Shown here piece after piece: positions 21,390 through 25,826 of a stretch of 25,826 bases of DNA (position 1 is its first letter; every line of letters starts with the position of its first letter). Source of the stretch: a virus. The position numbers were made by a program, and so were the translations under genes. The stretch is from positions 1 to 25,826 of the IMG/VR virus record IMGVR_UViG_3300030104_002529, one strand, 5' to 3'. Under the pieces are notes generated by a model. The model had not been told where the DNA came from. It did not search any database and worked only from the letters and a program-made list of their open reading frames with translations.

Positions 21390-22569
21390 CTTCTCCTATT
21401 TTTTCTATTGTTGTCATATTCATTTGCATGAAATGTTTGTCTCCCCCTTCGATTGAATTTAAATTTTCTTTTTGTCTTACTTCGTTTATACTCATGTAGC
21501 CATTTGTAATAGCTGTCTTGTATGCTTCATTTCTTGATTTAACATCTCCTCTCAATAAGCCATTCACATTAAACTCAATAAATTTATATCCTAATTCATT
21601 AGTTCTGAATAACTTAAGGTTCATCTCATTTTCGATTCTTGTTATATAAGGCATCAAAGTATAAGTAACAAATTCCTGAGATTGCATTTCAATATTATTG
21701 AAACTTGACTTTGTTAAATCTTTAAGCATGTGAGGAGGGACATTAAATATACGAGCCACTTCTTCAATTGAGAATTGCCTACTGGCTAAGAACTGAGCTT
21801 GTTCTGGAGAAATAGAAATCGGTTTAAATGATAATCCCTCCTCTAATATTATTGTAGAATTACTTTGACTAAGTTTTGCATAACTACTATTGAAAGAATT
21901 TTTTAATCTTTGAATTGCTGTCTCACTCAAAGCTCTATCAGTTGAAAGAACTGAACTCGGCTTAGCTCCATTCTTAAAAAATGTGCTTCCAAACTCCTCA
22001 ACATTTATTCCCCAGTTTATAGCTTTTGCACATTGGTCAATCGGAGAAAGTCCAACAATTCCATCATCTGTTAATGTTTTGAAATGTAAAATGTCAGAAC
22101 TATCTAAGACACCACCCCCATCAACTTGATAAAACAACTCCCCTTCATTAATGAAAACATCTACAAGAGAAGAATCTATCGGCATTAATTGAACTGGATT
22201 ACCAGAATTATCTCTCACTATTTGAACATAAGAGTTTCCAGTCATGCAGATTGACATCATGACATATTCAAAAAATGTGATTTTATTTTGATAATTATTC
22301 GGCTTGTATTTTATTAGATTGTAAATCCTATCATTTACAGCCTCCACTTTATCGCCATTTGCTTCTTTAGTATATACCCCACAAGGTAAAGATGAAACGC
22401 TTTCTGATAATAAGCGAACTGCACACCATACTGAGCTTAAGGTCAATGCCTTATCGCTGTCATAAACATTCGCTTCTGGGAATAATGTTTGAAGTCCTAT
22501 GCTTCTTTGTTCTGTTTGTTCAGGCTTCCCAAATGTAAAGAAGTCCCTGATGTCTGTAATTATGCTCAA
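21370..22569 (-). CDS. portal protein, HK97 family
   Basis: A 399-residue portal. Motifs of the family in order: LSSVWCAVRLLSESVSSLP (44-62), FFEYVMMSICMTGNSYVQIVRD (around 98-119), the beta segment ending HFKTLTDDGIVGLSPI (162-177), FFKNGAKPSSVLS, and ARIFNVPPHMLKDL followed by FNNIEMQSQEFV (about 272-300). The C-terminal helix contains NEAYKTAITNGYMSINEVR, typical of HK97 portals. It forms the ring for DNA entry. It follows the terminase and a small conserved gene. Confidence 0.93.
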   Translation of the reverse strand: MSIITDIRDFFTFGKPEQTEQRSIGLQTLFPEANVYDSDKALTLSSVWCAVRLLSESVSSLPCGVYTKEANGDKVEAVNDRIYNLIKYKPNNYQNKITFFEYVMMSICMTGNSYVQIVRDNSGNPVQLMPIDSSLVDVFINEGELFYQVDGGGVLDSSDILHFKTLTDDGIVGLSPIDQCAKAINWGINVEEFGSTFFKNGAKPSSVLSTDRALSETAIQRLKNSFNSSYAKLSQSNSTIILEEGLSFKPISISPEQAQFLASRQFSIEEVARIFNVPPHMLKDLTKSSFNNIEMQSQEFVTYTLMPYITRIENEMNLKLFRTNELGYKFIEFNVNGLLRGDVKSRNEAYKTAITNGYMSINEVRQKENLNSIEGGDKHFMQMNMTTIEKIGEDATTEA

Positions 22570-22623
22570 ATCTTATAAGAATTTTCACAATAATACGACT
22601 ATCTTTTATTAATGTTATGCAAC

Positions 22624-22824
22624 TTAGTTGCCTTTCTTTAATCTTCTATCTCTGCAATTTCTAAAAGAATTATAATCTGAGTATCTCCTTTGTCTGAAAT
22701 TTGCTTCATATTCTTTTTCTACTAACTCATAAGCCTCCTTATAAGTTTTTGTTTCAGAAGCAACCTCCCAAAATCTTTGGTCAAATCCTTCTGGGGTTAA
22801 TAAAGCAATAATTTTTATGTCCAT
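22624..22824 (-). CDS. small conserved hypothetical between terminase and portal
   Basis: A 66-residue protein. The C-terminal half carries YSDYNSFRNCRDRRLKK (49-65), which looks like the S-Y-x-SFR.....R pattern found in small phage proteins between terminase and portal. The middle is a charged helix (KEAYELVEKEYEANFRQRR). Its ATG overlaps the terminase stop by one base (TAATG). It has no membrane helix or zinc site. A regulatory or packaging-associated role is conceivable, but no function is known to me. Confidence 0.7.
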   Translation of the reverse strand: MDIKIIALLTPEGFDQRFWEVASETKTYKEAYELVEKEYEANFRQRRYSDYNSFRNCRDRRLKKGN

Positions 22825-24362
22825 TATAATACTAATAAATCTCTTTCATCATAAACACTTGTGCCATCATCTTCTGAATAGTAACCACCAAGAGCCATAA
22901 TCAAAGCAACAATAGGGTCAATCCTATCAACTGATTTGCTTTTGTTTGGCTTGATATTCCCAGCTGGGTCTTCTTGAATTGTTATATTTGAAAGACACCA
23001 ATTGAGACATGGATTGTTATCATGAATAATATTCTTTGCAATTATCTCAACCTCCAAAGATTTCGTTGGCATACTCATGCTAACAAAACCCTGTCCGAAT
23101 GGGTCAAGATTAGCTCCATCATTTTGAAGGTCAATCACAATTTGTGAAGCATTCCATCTATCATAACAGATAGATTGTATTCTATATTTTTTGCTTAACT
23201 CATTTATCTTGGCTCTAATGAAATGATAATCTTGAACATCTCCCTCAGTTCCAAAGACATGGCCATCCCTCAACCATTCTACATAATTAACTCCATCTCT
23301 ATCACTTCTTTTCTTTGCATTTTCTTTTGGAATAAATATATAAGGCCTAACAATAAACTTTCCATTTACATTGAACACTAAAACGAAAGCACTTAAATCT
23401 CTTGTAGAAGCTAAGTCCAAACCACCCCAACACTCTTTGCCCTCTAATGTTGAGTAGTCAAATTCTTTATGACACTCCATCCATTCATCATGTCCAATCC
23501 ATTTTGTCTGACTCTCTGTCCAGATGTTAAGCATTAATCTTTTGAAAGTGTTTTGATAAGATGGTAACTCAACAGCTCTTTTAGATTCTCTTTCCATGTA
23601 ATCTTTTCTAAGAGAAATTGCATAATTAGGATTCGCTTTTTTCCATACCTCCTCACTTGTAATATCATCTTCTGCTTCTGCTTCATAGATTACTGGATAA
23701 AAACTTTCATCTGAAATACTTTTATCTAAAACTCTCTTTGCGTAATTATATAACTCATAGCATATTGATTGCCTATCATAACCAGCAGTAGTGATTGCAA
23801 TGGTTAATGGTTCTCTCCTTGCTCCAGTTGATGTTGTTAATGTATCCCATAAATCTCTATTAGGCTGAGTATGTAGCTCATCAAATATAATACAGTTTGC
23901 ATTGAAACCGTGTTTGGTTTTTGAATCAGAAGAAATAGCTTGGAAAAAATTTCCTTTGCTTTCATTTGTGATTGAGTTTCTAAACACTTTCCCTCGACTA
24001 CTAAGCTCAACATTATTTGCAATCATTCCTTTTGCAATCTCAAAAACTATACCAGCCTGATTCCTATCTCCAGCAGCAGCGTAAATTTCAGCTCCTCTTT
24101 CTCTATCAGCAAAAAGCATATAGATTCCAATAGCTGCACAAAGAGTAGTCTTCCCATTTTTTCTCGGCACTTCAATAAAAACAGTTCTATATTTTCTCAA
24201 ATCTGTTTCCTTATTTTTCCAGCCAAAGATATTTCCGACTATTTCTTTTTGCCAGTCCTCTAATATAAAACGCTTTCCAGCCAACTCTCCTTTGGTATGA
24301 GTAATAAAAGTTTCTATAAAACTGATTGCCTTGTCTGCTGCTTGTTTGTCAAAATAATACAT
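22824..24362 (-). CDS. terL: terminase large subunit
   Basis: A 512-residue terminase, the DNA packaging motor and nuclease. The ATPase domain has a Walker A-like VPRKNGKT (65-72), a Walker B IIFDE (158-162) and a coupling TTSTG (176-180). The RNase H-like nuclease domain shows GGLDLAS with D316, YDRW with D401, and RIDPIVAL with D482, so all three metal-binding acidic positions are kept. Size is normal for HK97-type TerL. It follows the methyltransferase gene by three bases, not the small terminase directly, which is an unusual insertion. Confidence 0.95.
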   Translation of the reverse strand: MYYFDKQAADKAISFIETFITHTKGELAGKRFILEDWQKEIVGNIFGWKNKETDLRKYRTVFIEVPRKNGKTTLCAAIGIYMLFADRERGAEIYAAAGDRNQAGIVFEIAKGMIANNVELSSRGKVFRNSITNESKGNFFQAISSDSKTKHGFNANCIIFDELHTQPNRDLWDTLTTSTGARREPLTIAITTAGYDRQSICYELYNYAKRVLDKSISDESFYPVIYEAEAEDDITSEEVWKKANPNYAISLRKDYMERESKRAVELPSYQNTFKRLMLNIWTESQTKWIGHDEWMECHKEFDYSTLEGKECWGGLDLASTRDLSAFVLVFNVNGKFIVRPYIFIPKENAKKRSDRDGVNYVEWLRDGHVFGTEGDVQDYHFIRAKINELSKKYRIQSICYDRWNASQIVIDLQNDGANLDPFGQGFVSMSMPTKSLEVEIIAKNIIHDNNPCLNWCLSNITIQEDPAGNIKPNKSKSVDRIDPIVALIMALGGYYSEDDGTSVYDERDLLVL

Positions 24363-24365
24363 TAA

Positions 24366-25085
24366 TCAAAATAATCTTTTTTGTTGTTTGTGTTGTTCAA
24401 TTCTTTTCATAGAATTATCATAATTTATTTTATTTAATTCACTACCTATATAATTTATATTATTTTTTAAGCAAACAACAGCAGTCGTACCGCTACCCAT
24501 AAAGCTATCATATACTATATAATCTGGTTTGGAAGCAATTTTTAATATTCTTTCTACTAAGGCTTTTGGCATTTGAGTAGGATGTATTCTTTCGCTGCTC
24601 TTTATATTGTGAGGAACATACCATACTGAACTTAATGGATCATGTATGCCACAATTTTCATTTAAATAAATATCATCTCCTTTACTCAAATGATAAATTA
24701 TTTCATAATCTAAATGAAATCTTTTTTTTGTACTATCAAAACTTCCAGCATATTTCCATATAATAAAACTTTTAAATTTTAATTTTTTAAAACTATCAAC
24801 AAACTCAATCCAATGCGGAGTGTTTAAAGTTTTATTAAATGTTTTACTTTTTATATTAAAAAAAATCTGTCCAGTTGGTTTTAAAATTCTTTCAAACTCG
24901 TTAAATAATTTTTCTAAATAATCAGAATAAAATTTTAAAAATAAAATGTCTTTGCTTTTTGCTCCATATCCAGCACCATTAACATCCTCATAGGGAGGAC
25001 TCGTAATTATTAAATCAATATAGTTGTTTGGCATTTTTGCCATTGTTATCAAATTATCCTCATTGTATATTTTATTTAATTCCAT
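24366..25085 (-). CDS. DNA methyltransferase, beta-type (m4C or m6A)
   Basis: A 239-residue amino-methyltransferase. The catalytic motif IV is TSPPY (28-32), nearest the N-terminus. Motif I is FMGSGTT (195-201) near the C-terminus, so the circularly permuted beta order is present. HPTQMP (168-173) precedes motif I as usual. SPPY is most often seen in N4-cytosine enzymes, but N6-adenine is not excluded. There is no adjacent restriction gene, so it is an orphan, likely protecting phage DNA from host restriction. The gene is unusually AT-rich, with poly-A/T runs, compared with its terminase neighbours, which suggests later acquisition. It starts with TAATG after the small terminase. Confidence 0.9.
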   Translation of the reverse strand: MELNKIYNEDNLITMAKMPNNYIDLIITSPPYEDVNGAGYGAKSKDILFLKFYSDYLEKLFNEFERILKPTGQIFFNIKSKTFNKTLNTPHWIEFVDSFKKLKFKSFIIWKYAGSFDSTKKRFHLDYEIIYHLSKGDDIYLNENCGIHDPLSSVWYVPHNIKSSERIHPTQMPKALVERILKIASKPDYIVYDSFMGSGTTAVVCLKNNINYIGSELNKINYDNSMKRIEQHKQQKRLF

Positions 25086-25561
25086 TAGTCAAAGTAATTA
25101 TTTATTTGTGTATTGTTTGTTATCTTAGGAGCTGAAATAGAAGCTCTTGCAACTGGGGTTAATCCAAATTGTGTAGCCAGTTTCATTGCATTATTCAAAG
25201 CATCATTTTTAATTTTAAGATAAGGCTTGGCTTGACTTCTAACTAAATCTCCATTAGTGTTTCTGAAATTATCAACTCTCCCATTTTTTCTCAGTTCAAT
25301 TTCACATTCAATATATAAAGCAATCTCATTGCAGTATGCCTCAACCAATCTAAGATCAACTATATGCAACATCTGTAAATTAAAAAGCTGGGTTGTAACT
25401 TTCACCCATTCCTCTTTTCCAATTTTACTTAATAAGGGAGGAGCTTCTGGTAAAGTTGAACACAAATCAACTTTCATTTCATTATCAACCATCCTTGATG
25501 GAGCAGATGTTTTCTGCATTTCTTTTATCTTGCTCGGAAGTTTCTTTCTGCCTTTTGCCAT
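25085..25561 (-). CDS. terS: terminase small subunit, P27-like
   Basis: A 158-residue protein of the P27 small-terminase type. A basic N-terminus (MAKGRKKLPSKIKEMQ) is followed by a helical body: PEAPPLLSKIGKEEWVKVTTQL (about 37-58), MLHIVDLRLVEAYCNEIALY (about 64-83), and a C-terminal region KPYLKIKNDALNNAMKLATQFGLTPVAR (about 113-140), which is the family's characteristic end. It recognises the packaging site and guides TerL. It follows the zinc-ribbon gene without a gap. Symbol by family, not proven orthology. Confidence 0.9.
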   Translation of the reverse strand: MAKGRKKLPSKIKEMQKTSAPSRMVDNEMKVDLCSTLPEAPPLLSKIGKEEWVKVTTQLFNLQMLHIVDLRLVEAYCNEIALYIECEIELRKNGRVDNFRNTNGDLVRSQAKPYLKIKNDALNNAMKLATQFGLTPVARASISAPKITNNTQINNYFD

Positions 25562-25753
25562 CTATTTTTTTCTTAGTGTTGGTTCAGTCCTTATTAAACA
25601 AGGGAAGCCATCAAATTGTTTTTTTACCTCTTGCATGTAATTTCCGCATTTACACTTCGCTTCTCTTGTTCGAATTTTTCCATCAACAATTTCTAAAGTT
25701 GCTTTGTTTAAAATTTTTTGTTCATGACATTTATTACATTGATATATCATCAT
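25562..25753 (-). CDS. zinc-ribbon protein upstream of small terminase
   Basis: A 63-residue protein with four cysteines arranged as a zinc ribbon: C6-x2-C9 and C34-x-C36, in YQCNKCHE and AKCKCGNY. The ATG doublet at 25753/25750 gives two nearly equal starts. The rest is basic, with FDGFPCLIRTEPTL near the end. Small zinc-ribbon proteins encoded next to terminase genes are common in Bacteroidetes phages and may help DNA binding. Its stop directly precedes the small terminase ATG. Confidence 0.75.
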   Translation of the reverse strand: MMIYQCNKCHEQKILNKATLEIVDGKIRTREAKCKCGNYMQEVKKQFDGFPCLIRTEPTLRKK

Positions 25754-25781
25754 ATTATTGGTTTTAGTTTGAACTTAAACT

Positions 25782-25826
25782 GTATCGATACCTATATCTC
25801 CAATTTTGCATATAAAATATCGATAT
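25782..25826. promoter_or_regulatory. two 10-bp palindromes upstream of the terminase genes
   Basis: GTATCGATAC (25782-25791) and ATATCGATAT (25817-25826) are perfect palindromes sharing the TATCGATA core, spaced exactly 35 bases apart (core to core). They precede the first late gene. They may be operator sites for late transcription or part of the packaging site. The right one touches the window edge. Confidence 0.4.

Noticed and set aside
25257-25767. Plus-strand frames opposite small terminase and zinc ribbon
   Set aside because: Low-complexity hydrophobic translations antisense to confident genes, with no matching features.

Overview
This window looks like most, perhaps all, of an AT-rich genome of a tailed phage (siphovirus-type, HK97-like head) that infects a Flavobacteriia/Bacteroidetes host. 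Every credible gene is on the minus strand, so the map reads from right to left. The host inference rests on the very low GC, A-rich start regions without clear Shine-Dalgarno sites, signal peptides ending in the ASAQ-type junction common in Bacteroidetes, and a TAnnTTTG-type promoter element. No integrase, repressor, tRNA, CRISPR array or insertion sequence was seen.

Late region, right to left (25753 to about 5588). The packaging and head block holds a zinc-ribbon protein, a P27-like small terminase, a DNA methyltransferase sitting between the two terminase genes, the large terminase, a small conserved protein, an HK97 portal, an S78 prohead protease with an extra N-terminal segment, and the major capsid protein followed by a hairpin terminator. 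Next come the connector, head closure, gp10-like and tail-completion proteins, a beta-rich hypothetical, a 58-residue lysine-tailed protein and the tail tube protein, again followed by a hairpin. The tail assembly chaperones follow, with a textbook A AAA AAG -1 frameshift site, then the tape measure and a 1048-residue tail-tip protein. The next block is membrane and lysis related: a large secreted beta-barrel-like protein, a one-helix coiled-coil protein, a membrane-anchored thioredoxin-like protein without the CxxC site, a GTA-type three-helix holin, a small basic protein, an M15 peptidase endolysin, a small secreted barrel-like protein and a two-helix membrane protein. A strong terminator comes next, then a metallophosphoesterase with an N-terminal HTH, then a second strong terminator at 5510-5532.

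Early region (5443 to 40). A promoter-like element just past that terminator begins a tightly overlapped leftward operon. It holds three small genes (49, 38 and 56 residues), a candidate annealing-type protein, a Cas4/RecB-like nuclease, a protein consisting of DnaA domain IV alone, a winged-helix protein ending in two QxxLF sliding-clamp-type motifs, a replisome-organiser-like protein and a conserved protein that may act in helicase loading. A set of small cysteine-rich or membrane proteins follows, then a NinB-like recombination protein, an HNH/NinG-like nuclease, a hypothetical and a second HNH endonuclease. No polymerase, helicase or primase is encoded, so the early genes look like recruiters of the host replisome. 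Overlaps of the TAATG and ATGA type run through both operons and set several start choices.

The most interesting points are the replication module made only of recruiters, the group of phage-encoded envelope proteins around the lysis genes, the redox-dead thioredoxin fold, the frameshift site, and the terminator that abuts a start codon.
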